In this document: in pieces, positions 53,940 through 62,197 of the stretch
Numbering within the stretch: the first letter of the stretch is position 1
Layout of the letters: every line of letters starts with the position of its first letter
From: Spyradosoma sp004558035
GTDB lineage: Bacteria; Verrucomicrobiota; Verrucomicrobiia; Opitutales; UBA953
DNA length: 64,000 bases
Direction: 5' to 3'
NCBI RefSeq assembly: GCF_050314555.1
Contig: NZ_JBNPNH010000008.1
Location: 1 to 64,000, forward strand
The notes under the pieces: generated by a model
What the model saw: only the letters and a program-made list of their open reading frames with translations
Told to the model about the DNA's origin: nothing
The model's database searches: none
Made by a program: the position numbers and the translations under genes

Positions 53940-56165
53940 TCAGCGGCGCGGGCGGCGCGGTCCGCGGTCGCGGTCACCGCCGCGGCGGGGGCGGTCGCCT
54001 CCGCGCGGTTCAGCGGCGCGCGGCTCGTAGGGGCGGCCTTCCTTTTCCGCGATCGCGGCGCGGCGGGAGAGGCGGACGCGGCCCTTTTCGTCGATGCCGA
54101 CGCACTTCACGATGATTTCGTCGCCGAGCTTGCAGAGGTCTTCGACCTTGTCGAGGCGTTCGTCCGTGAGCTCGGAAATGTGCACGAGACCTTCCTGGCC
54201 CGGCAGGCACTCGACGAAGCAGCCGAATTCCTTGATCGAGCGGACGATGCCCTTGTAGGTCTTGCCGACTTCGATCTGCGCCGCGACGAGGTTGATTTCC
54301 GAAATCGCGAGCTGCATGGATTCCTCGCTCGTCGCGAAGATGTCCACGCGGCCGGAATTGTCCTCGTTGATGTCGATCTGCGCGCCGGAGAGCTCGCAGA
54401 TGCGGCGGATGTTCTTGCCGCCCGGCCCGATGAGCGCGCCGATCTTGTCCGGCGGGATCATGACGGTGTGGATGCGCGGCGCGGTGGGCTTGACGGTCGC
54501 GTTCGGCGCCGCCTTGGCTTCGGTGATCATGCCGAGAATCTTGTCGCGAGCGACGCGGTTCTGGCGGATCGCCTCCTTGGCGATTTCAATCGGCAGGCCG
54601 TGAATCTTGAGGTCGAGCTGGAAGCCCGTGATGCCCGCGGCGGTGCCGCAGATCTTGAAGTCCATGTCGCCGAAGTGGTCTTCCGCGCCGATGATGTCGG
54701 TGAGGACGACGTGCTTGACAATCTTGCCGTTTTCGTCCGGGAGCGTCACGAGGCCGCAGGAGATGCCCGCGACGGGCGCGGAGATCGGAACGCCGGCGTC
54801 CATGAGCGCGAGCGTGCCGCCGCAGACGGAAGCCATCGAGGTCGAGCCGTTCGATTCCATGATTTCGGAGGAAAGGCGGATCGAGTACGGGAAGTCCTCT
54901 TCGCTCGGGAGCACGGGAACGAGAGAGCGTTCCGCGAGCGCGCCGTGGCCGATTTCGCGGCGACCGGGCGAGCCGAACTTGCCGCATTCGCCGACCGAGA
55001 ACGGCGGGAAGTTGTAGTGCAGAATGAAGGTCTTGGACTTCGGGCCGCCGGCGAGGCCGTCGAGCTCCTGCGCGTCCTTGCCCGTGCCGAGCGTCGCGAT
55101 GACGAGCGCCTGCGTTTCGCCGCGCTGGAAGAGCCCCGTGCCGTGGACGCTCGGGAGCACGTCCGTCTTGCACGAGATCGGGCGCAGCTGGTCGAGCGCG
55201 CGGCCGTCCGCGCGGACGCCCTTGTTCAGAATGCCTTCGCGATAGACTTTTTCCTGCAGTTCCTCAAACGCGATGTTGACGTGGCGCGGATCGACGTTGT
55301 CTTCGCCGAACGCCGCGAGCACGGCTTCCTTGGCTTCCGCCTTGACGGCGTCCACCGCGGCGTTGCGCTCGAGCTTGCCCGGCAGATAGACCGCCTTGGC
55401 GAGCTTGTCGTCCGTGTTCGCGATCTTTTCGCAGAGCTCAAAGACCTTCGGGTCGCAGATGACGAGCGGGAACTCCTTTTTCGGCTTGCCGCATTTGGCG
55501 GCGAGCTCGCGCTGCGCGGCGATGATCTTCTGAATCGCCTTCTGCGCGAATTCGAGGGCTTCGATGAAGCGCTCGTCCGGCAGCTGGTCGGCGGAGCCTT
55601 CGATCATCATCATGTCCTGCTCGTTGCCGACGTAAACGAGGTCGAGCGCGGATTCGTCCATCTGCGCGTGCGTTGGGTTGACGACGAACTCGCCGTCGAC
55701 TTCGCCGATGCGCACGCCGGCGATCGGGCCGTTCCACGGAATGTCCGAGCAGAGCAGCGCGGCGGACGCGCCGTTGATCATGAGGATGTCCGGATCCGTC
55801 GTCTTGTCCGTCGCGAGGAGCAGACCGATGACCTGCACTTCGTTCATGAATCCCTTGGGGAAGAGCGGACGCAGCGGGCGGTCCACCTGGCGCGACGTCA
55901 GGATTTCCTTTTCCGAGGGGCGCCCTTCGCGCTTGAAGTAGCCGCCCGGGAAGCGCCCGGCGGCGGCGAATTTTTCGCGGTAATCGACCGTGAGCGGGAA
56001 GAAATCCTGGTCGGGAGAGCGCAGCTCGTTGGCGGCGGTCGCCGTGACGAGCACTTCCGTTCCGCCGACCGAGACGGTGACGGAGCCGTTGGCTTGGCGG
56101 GCGATGGAGCCCGTGCTGATCGTGAGACCGTATTCTTCGATCGTCACACTGTATTCTTGTTGCAT
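53940..56165 (-). CDS. pnp: polyribonucleotide nucleotidyltransferase
   Basis: A phosphorolytic 3'-5' exoribonuclease of the RNA degradosome. 741 residues. Two RNase PH domains span about 10-230 and 325-545 (FPGGYFKREGRPSEKE and FPYSIRLSSEIMESNGSTSMASVCGG are the first- and second-core signatures). A KH domain near 565-620 contains IGPGGKNIRRI. An S1 domain near 630-700 contains GIVRSIKEFGCFVECLPGQEGLVHISEL. The tail is Arg/Gly-rich (GGDRPRRGGDRDRGPRRPRR) and probably binds RNA. It follows rpsO as in many bacteria, with a terminator between them. Only one GGGAACG word occurs in 2.2 kb. Confidence 0.96.
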   Translation of the reverse strand: MQQEYSVTIEEYGLTISTGSIARQANGSVTVSVGGTEVLVTATAANELRSPDQDFFPLTVDYREKFAAAGRFPGGYFKREGRPSEKEILTSRQVDRPLRPLFPKGFMNEVQVIGLLLATDKTTDPDILMINGASAALLCSDIPWNGPIAGVRIGEVDGEFVVNPTHAQMDESALDLVYVGNEQDMMMIEGSADQLPDERFIEALEFAQKAIQKIIAAQRELAAKCGKPKKEFPLVICDPKVFELCEKIANTDDKLAKAVYLPGKLERNAAVDAVKAEAKEAVLAAFGEDNVDPRHVNIAFEELQEKVYREGILNKGVRADGRALDQLRPISCKTDVLPSVHGTGLFQRGETQALVIATLGTGKDAQELDGLAGGPKSKTFILHYNFPPFSVGECGKFGSPGRREIGHGALAERSLVPVLPSEEDFPYSIRLSSEIMESNGSTSMASVCGGTLALMDAGVPISAPVAGISCGLVTLPDENGKIVKHVVLTDIIGAEDHFGDMDFKICGTAAGITGFQLDLKIHGLPIEIAKEAIRQNRVARDKILGMITEAKAAPNATVKPTAPRIHTVMIPPDKIGALIGPGGKNIRRICELSGAQIDINEDNSGRVDIFATSEESMQLAISEINLVAAQIEVGKTYKGIVRSIKEFGCFVECLPGQEGLVHISELTDERLDKVEDLCKLGDEIIVKCVGIDEKGRVRLSRRAAIAEKEGRPYEPRAAEPRGGDRPRRGGDRDRGPRRPRR

Positions 56166-56288
56166 ATCGTTTTTTGTTTTCTTTGTGTCCCCGCGGGATT
56201 GCGGGAACGGGGGTTGTTTCTTTTGTTTGGAAAAAAGGGAGCGGGGAGAGAGAAGAGAGCGGCGCGCGCGGCGCGGAGAGAAAAATCA

Positions 56289-56332
56289 AAAAGCGTTCCC
56301 GCGAGCTTTTGAATTCTCGCGGGAACGCTTTT
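56289..56332 (-). terminator. rpsO-pnp intercistronic terminator, inverted GGGAACG pair
   Basis: AAAAGCGTTCCCGCGAG pairs with CTCGCGGGAACGCTTTT around a 10-base loop, with A- and T-runs on both sides. It stands just behind rpsO, where E. coli also has a terminator that separates rpsO from pnp. Confidence 0.87.
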
Positions 56333-56338
56333 TTGCGC

Positions 56339-56596
56339 TTATCGGCGGAGACCGAGTTTCTGAATGATCGCCTCGTAAGCTTCGAGCTTGTTCTTCTTCA
56401 GATAGTTCAGGAGCTTGCGGCGGCGGTTCGTCATCGCGATCAGACCGTGGCGGCTGTGGAAGTCTTTCTTGTGCGTGCGGAGGTGCTCGGTGAGGTGAGC
56501 GATGCGCGCGGAAAGAAGAGCGATCTGGACTTCGGAGGAGCCGGTGTCCTTTTCGCTGAGTTTATAATTGCTGATGATTTCGGATTTGTCGTACAT
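56339..56596 (-). CDS. rpsO: 30S ribosomal protein S15
   Basis: An 85-residue primary 16S rRNA-binding protein. YKLSEKDTGSSEVQIALLSARIAHLTEHLRTHKKDFHSRHGL and then RRRKLLNYLKKNKLEAYEAIIQKLGLRR are the family's two conserved halves (DTGS.EVQ...LT.RI..LT.HL..HKKD.HSRRGL). It is slightly shorter than the usual 89. rpsO-pnp order is conserved across bacteria. No GGGAACG word occurs inside. Confidence 0.96.
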   Translation of the reverse strand: MYDKSEIISNYKLSEKDTGSSEVQIALLSARIAHLTEHLRTHKKDFHSRHGLIAMTNRRRKLLNYLKKNKLEAYEAIIQKLGLRR

Positions 56597-56820
56597 GTTC
56601 GTTGTTTTGTTTTCAGAGCTGAAAGACGCGCCCGAAGGGGAACGCCGCGTCCCGGACCCGAAAGTCTGAAACGCCGTCTCACGGCGGTCGCCCGCCGCAA
56701 CTCCGGCTCCGCGAGGCTCACACCCCGCGAAACTCGACGAATTAGGGAGTAATGATGGACTTTCCCGCGCCTCCCCGCAAGCGAAAATTCCCGATCTCGA
56801 TTCGCGCGCGATGCGCGGGG

Positions 56821-56960
56821 AAGGTGATGAGGTGATGAAGTTATGGAGTTATGAAGGTTGATTGCGTTTCGCTTCGCGAAAAAGATTTTTTGAAATCCTT
56901 TCGGCGGAGCCGAGCGCAAAGAACTTCCATAACCTCATAACCTTCATAACCTCGTCACTT
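56821..56960. repeat. long inverted-repeat intergenic element, copy 4
   Basis: AAGGTGATGAGGTGATGAAG...ATGAAGG on the left pairs with CCATAACCTCATAACCTTC on the right. The core TTGATTGCGTTTCGCTTCGCG...GAGCGCAAAGAAC matches copies 1 and 3. It lies between rpsO and der; its right end reaches der's 3' end. Confidence 0.8.
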
Positions 56961-56978
56961 CCGTCAGCGCCTTCATCT

Positions 56979-58433
56979 TCACGATTCGGCGTTCCCGCCC
57001 GAGCTCCGGGATTTTTCGCCGCGGTCCTGCTTCGGCTTGCCGACGAAGTCGAACTTCACGGGAACGCCGCCGAGATCGAACGCCGCGTAGAACTTCGAAA
57101 TCAGGTAGCGCTCGTAGGCCTCGTCGAGCTTCTCCTCCGAATTGCAGAAGAGGCGGACGCGCAGCGGCTTGTTGCCCGTCTGCACCGCGTAGTAGCACTT
57201 GAAGCGGCGGCCGCTGATCATGCGCGGCGGCTGCGCCTCCATCGCGTCGTGAATCGCGCGGTTGATCTGCGCCGTCGGCAGCTGCACGTTCATGCGCGCG
57301 TGGAGCGCAATCGCCTCGGCGAGCATCGTCTGCACGCGGAAGTTCTCCTTGGCGGACGCGAAGATGATCTTGGAGCCGGGCAGGAAAAAGAGCTCGCGGT
57401 TCACGGCGGCGGCGAAGGCGCGGCGGAACTCCTCCTCGCCCGAATAACCGCCGACGGGCGTTCCCGCCGCGAAATGCTTCCGCGCCAGGTCCCACTTGTT
57501 CACGACGACGACGAGCCCCGTGCCGAGCTTCACGAGCTGCCCCGCGAGCTGCTTGTCGAGCCGCGTCACGCCCGTCTCCGCGTCGATGACGAGAAAGCAC
57601 ACGTCCGCGCGGCTCATCGCGTCGTCCGTGCGCAGCGCGGAAAAATACTCCAGCGTGTCGAACTTGTTCTTCGCGCGCTTGCCGGCGGTGTCCACGAGCT
57701 CGAAATGCGTGACGTTCCCGTCCTTGTCCGTGTAGTCCAGGCGCGCCTTGATCGGGTCGCGCGTCGTTCCCGCGACCTCGCTGACGATGAGGCGCGATTC
57801 CTTCAGCAGACAGTTGCCGAGCGAGCTCTTGCCGACGTTCGGTCTGCCGGCGAGGCAGATGCGGATCGGCTCGGGCTCGCGTGCGGCGGACGCGGCGTCC
57901 TCCGCGGGAGCGGGCGCGCCGATTTTTTCCAGAATCGCCTGACGCAGGAAATCCAGCCCGCGGTTGTGTTCCGCCGAAATCAGAATCGGCGTGCCGAAGC
58001 CGAGACGGAAAAAGTCGCCCTGCCCCATTTTGCGGTCGTCGTTGTCCACTTTGTTGACGACGAGGAGCACCGTCTTCCCGCTGCGGCGCAGGCGCGCGGC
58101 GACGTCGAGGTCGAGCGGCGTGCAGCCCTGCGAGACGTCCGTCACGAGCAGCACGAGCTCCGCCGCCTGAATCGCGAAGGCGACCTGCTCCTCCACCGCG
58201 TCGGCGATGACCTTGGGCGTCTCCTTTTCCGTGAAGAGCCCGATGCCGCCCGTGTCCATGAGCAGGTAGTCGTCCCCGGGAACGCGCTCGACGATGAGGT
58301 CGCGCGTCACGCCGGGCATGTCGTGCACGATGGAGACGCGACGCCCGAGCAGGCGGTTGAACAGCCGGCTCTTGCCGACGTTGGGGCGCCCGACGACGGC
58401 GACGCTGCGCGGAATTTCGTTCTGCTTGGCCAT
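56979..58433 (-). CDS. der: ribosome-assembly GTPase Der (EngA)
   Basis: A double GTPase needed for 50S subunit maturation. The first G domain has GRPNVGKS at 15-22, DTGGIG near 56 and NKVD near 118. The second has GRPNVGKS near 195, DTAGKR near 243 and NKWD near 308. The C-terminal ~110 residues form the KH-like domain. 484 residues, with a linker containing an acidic Ala/Pro-rich insert (APAPAEDAASAAREPEP). Monocistronic or first gene of a short unit. Confidence 0.95.
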   Translation of the reverse strand: MAKQNEIPRSVAVVGRPNVGKSRLFNRLLGRRVSIVHDMPGVTRDLIVERVPGDDYLLMDTGGIGLFTEKETPKVIADAVEEQVAFAIQAAELVLLVTDVSQGCTPLDLDVAARLRRSGKTVLLVVNKVDNDDRKMGQGDFFRLGFGTPILISAEHNRGLDFLRQAILEKIGAPAPAEDAASAAREPEPIRICLAGRPNVGKSSLGNCLLKESRLIVSEVAGTTRDPIKARLDYTDKDGNVTHFELVDTAGKRAKNKFDTLEYFSALRTDDAMSRADVCFLVIDAETGVTRLDKQLAGQLVKLGTGLVVVVNKWDLARKHFAAGTPVGGYSGEEEFRRAFAAAVNRELFFLPGSKIIFASAKENFRVQTMLAEAIALHARMNVQLPTAQINRAIHDAMEAQPPRMISGRRFKCYYAVQTGNKPLRVRLFCNSEEKLDEAYERYLISKFYAAFDLGGVPVKFDFVGKPKQDRGEKSRSSGGNAES

Positions 58434-58494
58434 ATGATTTTCGGCGCAGTCTCGCAGATTTCCTCCGCGGACGCAATGCGGGAACGCGCGCGGC

Positions 58495-59238
58495 TCAGAG
58501 AGCGATTTTTTCGATGAAGTAGCGGATCTGGCGGCGCCACCAGTCCCAGTCGTGATTGACGTCCTTGCCCCAGTAGTCGACCCACGCGGGAACGCCCTTG
58601 TCGCGGAGAACGCCTTCGAGGAGCCGCGTGCTCGCGATCAGCTCGTCTTCCCACGCGCCCTGGCCGACGCAGAAAATCATGCGGCTGCGGCGGAAAAGCG
58701 CCATGTAGGGATGCGCGGCGGGCATGTTGCGCAGGCTGTCCGCGGGCGAGTTGAGATAGACGAGGTCGTCCATGTAGTCGCCGAAGAAGAAGCCCGCGTG
58801 GTAGAGCCCGCTGAGCGAGACGACGACGTCGAAGACCTGCGGCGCGCGGAAGAAGAAGTTCGCCGCGTGAAAGCCGCCCATGCTGCAGCCGGTCGTCATC
58901 AGCGTCGCGGGCGCGTTCGGGTCCTGCGCCTTGAGCGCGGGAACGAGTTCGTCGAGCACGTAGCGGAACCACGCCTCGTGCTTCTCGATGCGTTCCCGCG
59001 GCGGGAGGTCCTTCGCCGACCAGGTTTCGCCGTCGATGCCGTCCACGCAGACGAGGCGGAGCTTTCCGGCTTCGATTTCGGGCCGGAGCGCCTCGACCAT
59101 GCCGAAGTTTTCGAAATCGAAATAGCGACCGTTCTGCGGCGGGAACGCGAGGCAGATTTTCCCGGCGTTCCCGAAGATTTTGCATTCCATGTCCCGCCCG
59201 AGAGAGCGGCTGTGCTGCTTGAAGAGATTTCCGTTCAT
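58495..59238 (-). CDS. esterase-family alpha/beta hydrolase
   Basis: 247 residues of the esterase D-like family. TTGCSMGGFHAANFFFRAP near 115-133 is the GxSxGG nucleophile elbow with Ser near 119. CVDGIDGETW near 63 and the HDWDWWRRQI segment near 229, with His in a WDxW context, are typical of this group, in which His ends the catalytic triad. There is no signal peptide. Substrate unknown; relatives act on acyl esters or are annotated simply as esterases. The gene precedes the 3' side of der with a 61-base gap, and the ATP-grasp gene lies upstream. Confidence 0.8.
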   Translation of the reverse strand: MNGNLFKQHSRSLGRDMECKIFGNAGKICLAFPPQNGRYFDFENFGMVEALRPEIEAGKLRLVCVDGIDGETWSAKDLPPRERIEKHEAWFRYVLDELVPALKAQDPNAPATLMTTGCSMGGFHAANFFFRAPQVFDVVVSLSGLYHAGFFFGDYMDDLVYLNSPADSLRNMPAAHPYMALFRRSRMIFCVGQGAWEDELIASTRLLEGVLRDKGVPAWVDYWGKDVNHDWDWWRRQIRYFIEKIAL

Positions 59239-59362
59239 GTTGAAAAAAAATTAGTTATGGGTGGACGGTGACAGGTGACAGGAGGATACCGGAAGAAAGT
59301 TTTCAAAAAGTTTCGCCTCGGCGAAACCCGCACTGCTCTTGTCACTTGTCACTTGTCACCGG

Positions 59363-60556
59363 TCACTTCCTTTCCAGGACGAAGTTCCTGAACGCCTCGA
59401 CTTCCTCGAGCGTGTCGAATTTCGCCGTGTACATCTGATTGCCCATCGTGCGCACCATGAGCTCGGGCATGCGTTCGCACATCACGATCGCGTTCCCGTA
59501 GCGCGAGAGAATCTCCTCGTGCGAATGCTCGTAGGGGCGGCGGCTGTCCTTCTGGCTCGCGTAAACGCAGAAATATTCGCGCTCCGCCGCGGGAACGCGC
59601 CGCTCGCCGAAGGTCACCATGTCCGCCCAGATCTGATAGACGTCCGTGCTGTGCGCGAAGTTCATCATGTCCGGCGTGTAGCCGCCCGCCGGGCGCATGT
59701 TGACTTCGAGCGCGACGAAGTCGCCCGCCGCGCCGAGCCCTTCCTTCGTTTCCCGAAGGCGGAAAAATTCCAGATGCACGAAACGCCGCCGCGCGCCGAA
59801 CGCCGCGACCGTCCTGCGCCCGAGCGCCTTCAGCGCCGCGGAAACGTCCCGGCTCACGTAATAGGAAAGATCCAGATCGAGGTTCACGATGTCCATGATC
59901 GACGGCGGCCAGGCGGTCATCGATTCGAAGAGAATGTTGCAGTTCCCGTCCGTGATCGCGTCGAACGAAAAAATGTCCCCGTGCACGAACTCCTCCATGA
60001 TGTAGTCCGCGCTCGGCGGATTCGCGAAAAAGCCGCGCAGCTCCGCGTCGTCGTGCAGCGCCCAGGTGTTCGCCGCGCCCACGCCGACGTCCGGCTTCAC
60101 GACGACGGGAAAGCCGACTTCGGCGACGAAGCGCTCCGCCGCCTCGAGCGTCGTCACGCGGCGGAAACGCGCCGTCGGCACGCCGCCGCGCGCGTAAAAC
60201 GCCTTCATCGCGGACTTGCTCTTGTAGGCGTTGATTTCGCTGAGCCCGACGCCCGTCGTCACGTTGAAATCCGTGCGCAGCCGCGCGTCCTGTTCGAGCC
60301 AGTGCTCGTTGTTCGATTCGATCCAGTCGATTTTCCCGTATTTGAAGGAGAAGAACGCGACGGCGCGGAAGACTTCGTCGTAGTTTCCCATGTCGTTCAC
60401 GCGATAGTATTCGTTGAGCGCGCCGCGCGTCTCCGGCGGGAGCGCGTCGTAGGGCGTGTCGCCGATGCCGAGCACGTTCACGCCGTTTCTTTTCAGACGG
60501 TCGCAGAAATTCCAGTACGTGCGCGGGAACTGAGGAGAAATGAAAATGAAATTCAT
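59363..60556 (-). CDS. ATP-grasp domain protein
   Basis: 397 residues from the ATG at 60556. The N-terminal ~105 (MNFIFISPQFPRTYWNFCDRLKRN) is a Rossmann-like preATP-grasp domain. SKSAMKAFYARGGVPTARFRRV near 117 and FPVVVKPDVGVGAANTWAL near 152 (the ATP-binding lysine loop), YIMEEFVHGDIFSFDAI near 190 and FVALEVNMRPAGGYTPDMMN near 285 (ENxRxxGG magnesium site) define the ATP-grasp fold. Such enzymes ligate a carboxylate to an amine or thiol through an acyl phosphate. The substrate is unknown. Another upstream start at 60598 would add 14 basic residues. It may be cotranscribed with the esterase gene. Confidence 0.8.
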   Translation of the reverse strand: MNFIFISPQFPRTYWNFCDRLKRNGVNVLGIGDTPYDALPPETRGALNEYYRVNDMGNYDEVFRAVAFFSFKYGKIDWIESNNEHWLEQDARLRTDFNVTTGVGLSEINAYKSKSAMKAFYARGGVPTARFRRVTTLEAAERFVAEVGFPVVVKPDVGVGAANTWALHDDAELRGFFANPPSADYIMEEFVHGDIFSFDAITDGNCNILFESMTAWPPSIMDIVNLDLDLSYYVSRDVSAALKALGRRTVAAFGARRRFVHLEFFRLRETKEGLGAAGDFVALEVNMRPAGGYTPDMMNFAHSTDVYQIWADMVTFGERRVPAAEREYFCVYASQKDSRRPYEHSHEEILSRYGNAIVMCERMPELMVRTMGNQMYTAKFDTLEEVEAFRNFVLERK

Positions 60557-61020
60557 GGGAGGTTTTCTCAAGGTAGCACTCCGCATTTTCATACTCAACC
60601 AAATTAGTGGGGAAACCGCGCGCGCAAACTTCTTTTAACGCAAAGAACGCGAAGAAAACCGCGAAGTCAAAGGAAGTTAAAGAAAAGTTTTAAGGGAGAG
60701 GCGGCATTCCTGCCGCTTCCTCGAAATCCGCGAACGCAAACTTCCCTTTAACCTTTAAGCTTTTTTAAACACAGAGGAACAGAAAAACAGAGGAACGGAA
60801 AGGAGGGTAAGCGTCTCGCTTGCCCTCCAAATCCGCGGAGACAGAAATGCTCCCGCCAAGACGCCAAGGCGCAAAGAAAAACCGCGAAGTCAAAGGAAGT
60901 TAAAAAAAGTTTTAGAGGAGAGGCGACATGGCTCCACGCTTCGCTTACCTGTCGCTTCCTCGAAATCCGCGAACGCAAACTTCCCTTTAAGCTTTACCCC
61001 TTAAGCTTTAAGCTTTTTCA
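60557..61020. repeat. gene-free region with phrase-like repeats
   Basis: No gene is supported from 60557 to 62197. This first part holds two tandem versions of the unit ACCGCGAAGTCAAAGGAAG...GTTAAAG...CGCTTCCTCGAAATCCGCG (60640-60760 and 60875-61000), also found at 35470-35600. Hairpins lie at 60701-60716 (GCGGCA-TTCC-TGCCGC) and near 60802-60828 (loop TCT, 12-bp stem with one wobble). Confidence 0.75.
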
Positions 61021-61393
61021 CAGCCCCGGCGGGGCGAAACAAACGTAACCCCATGCGCGCGGCGAAGCGCGCGCTTGGGGAAAATCCCGCACAGGCGACG
61101 CGCCTGAAAGGCGCAACTTCCCGAGGCGTCCGCCGTCTCGCGGCACGACGTTCCCGCGGGGCAGTTGCGCTTTTCAAGCGCGTGTTCTTTTGCGGACGCC
61201 GCCCCAAGCGGCGCCGCCGCATGGGGTTATTTTTGTGCCGCATTTCATGCGGGGACATGGGGGCGAAGGCATTCCTGCCTTCGGTCGTAAGGCGGGCGAT
61301 TTTTCGAGTCCGCGCGTTCCCGCAATCGCGCACTTACAGCGCGCTTTGTTTTTGTCCGGTTCCGTAGGGTTGAAACCCTACGCTGGGCAATTC
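61021..61393. repeat. tandem block, copy A
   Basis: Begins GCCCCGGCGGGGCG and runs to the Tyr-Ala-Gly-like GGTTGAAACCCTACGCTGGG end. It is an array of hairpins: GCCCC/GGGGC, CGCGCTTTTCAAGCGCG-type, a TTCC-loop hairpin at 61264-61283 and GTAGGGTTGAAACCCTAC. Small open frames run through it but are repeat-encoded, not genes. Confidence 0.82.
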
Positions 61394-61779
61394 CGCCCCG
61401 ACGGGGCGAAACAAACGTAACCCCATGCGCGACGCGAAGCGCGCGCTTGGGGGAACGCTCCACGTATCGAGCGCGCCTGAAAGGCGCAACTCCCCGAAGC
61501 GTCCGACCTCTCGCCGCGCTCCGTCCCGCGAGGCAGTTGCGCTTTTCAAGCGCGTGTTCTTTTGCGGACGCTGCCCCAAGCGGCGCCGCCGCATGGGGTT
61601 ATGTTTGTGCCGCATTTCATGCGGGGACATGGGGGCGAAGGCATTCCTGCCTTCGGTCGTAAGGCGGGCGATTTTTCAAGTCCGCGCGTTCCCGCAATCG
61701 CGCACTTACAGCGCGCTTTGTTTTTGTCCGGTTCCGTAGGGTTGAAACCCTACGCTGGGCAATTCCGCCCCGTCGGGGC
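61394..61779. repeat. tandem block, copy B
   Basis: A second copy directly behind copy A. The right ~230 bases are nearly identical to copy A, while positions about 61435-61530 have diverged. A third, partial version lies at 35.7-35.8 kb. Confidence 0.82.
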
Positions 61780-62046
61780 TTAGGTTTCCCTTTTTCGGCG
61801 AGGTCCTTCGCGGGAGCGAATCCAATCCCTTAGAATCCCCGAAATCCCTGTTCGTTTTCGCGTTTCCGTGGCGTGCGCGCCAAGCCCCGAAGGGGCGACA
61901 AGTGCTCAGCGTAGGGCAAGCGAGCGCCGCGAGCGCAGCCCTACAAAACCGCAGACAAACCGACGCGCCCTGAAGGGGAGCAACTGCCGGCGCGAATCCT
62001 CACGCCTCGCAACGAAGACGTGGACGTCTTCGCCCCCAAGGGGCAC
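61780..62046. repeat. repeat mosaic before the second PEP-CTERM gene
   Basis: Contains CCCGAAATCCCTGTTC (also near 35855), GCCCCGAAGGGGC, and a hairpin at 62013-62032 (CGAAGACG-TGGA-CGTCTTCG). Nothing gene-like. Confidence 0.7.
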
Positions 62047-62086
62047 AAAAAAAGGAGCGCCCCCGCGGATCTCTCCACGAGGGCGC
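62047..62086 (-). terminator. terminator of the second PEP-CTERM gene
   Basis: GCGCCCCCG (62057-62065) pairs imperfectly with CGAGGGCGC (62078-62086), and an A-run at 62047-62053 gives the minus-strand T-run. It lies 112 bases behind the stop, the same layout as at 35931-35965. Confidence 0.7.
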
Positions 62087-62197
62087 GAGTTTAACACACT
62101 AAGAAAAAGGGATGAAAAAAGTCGAGGAGTCGAAAAGTTTAAAAGCTTGAAAAGTAATTACCTTTTAAACTCCTAAACTCCTCCACTCCTGAACTTT

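Noticed and set aside
61021..61779. Possible CRISPR array
   Set aside because: There are only two long direct copies with no regular short repeats and spacers, and no cas gene is in the window.
61053..61783. Small open frames repeated in the tandem block, reading RISCGDMGAKAFLPS
   Set aside because: They follow the hairpin repeat in both copies and in several frames, have no ribosome sites, and change with the repeat, so they are repeat-encoded and not genes.
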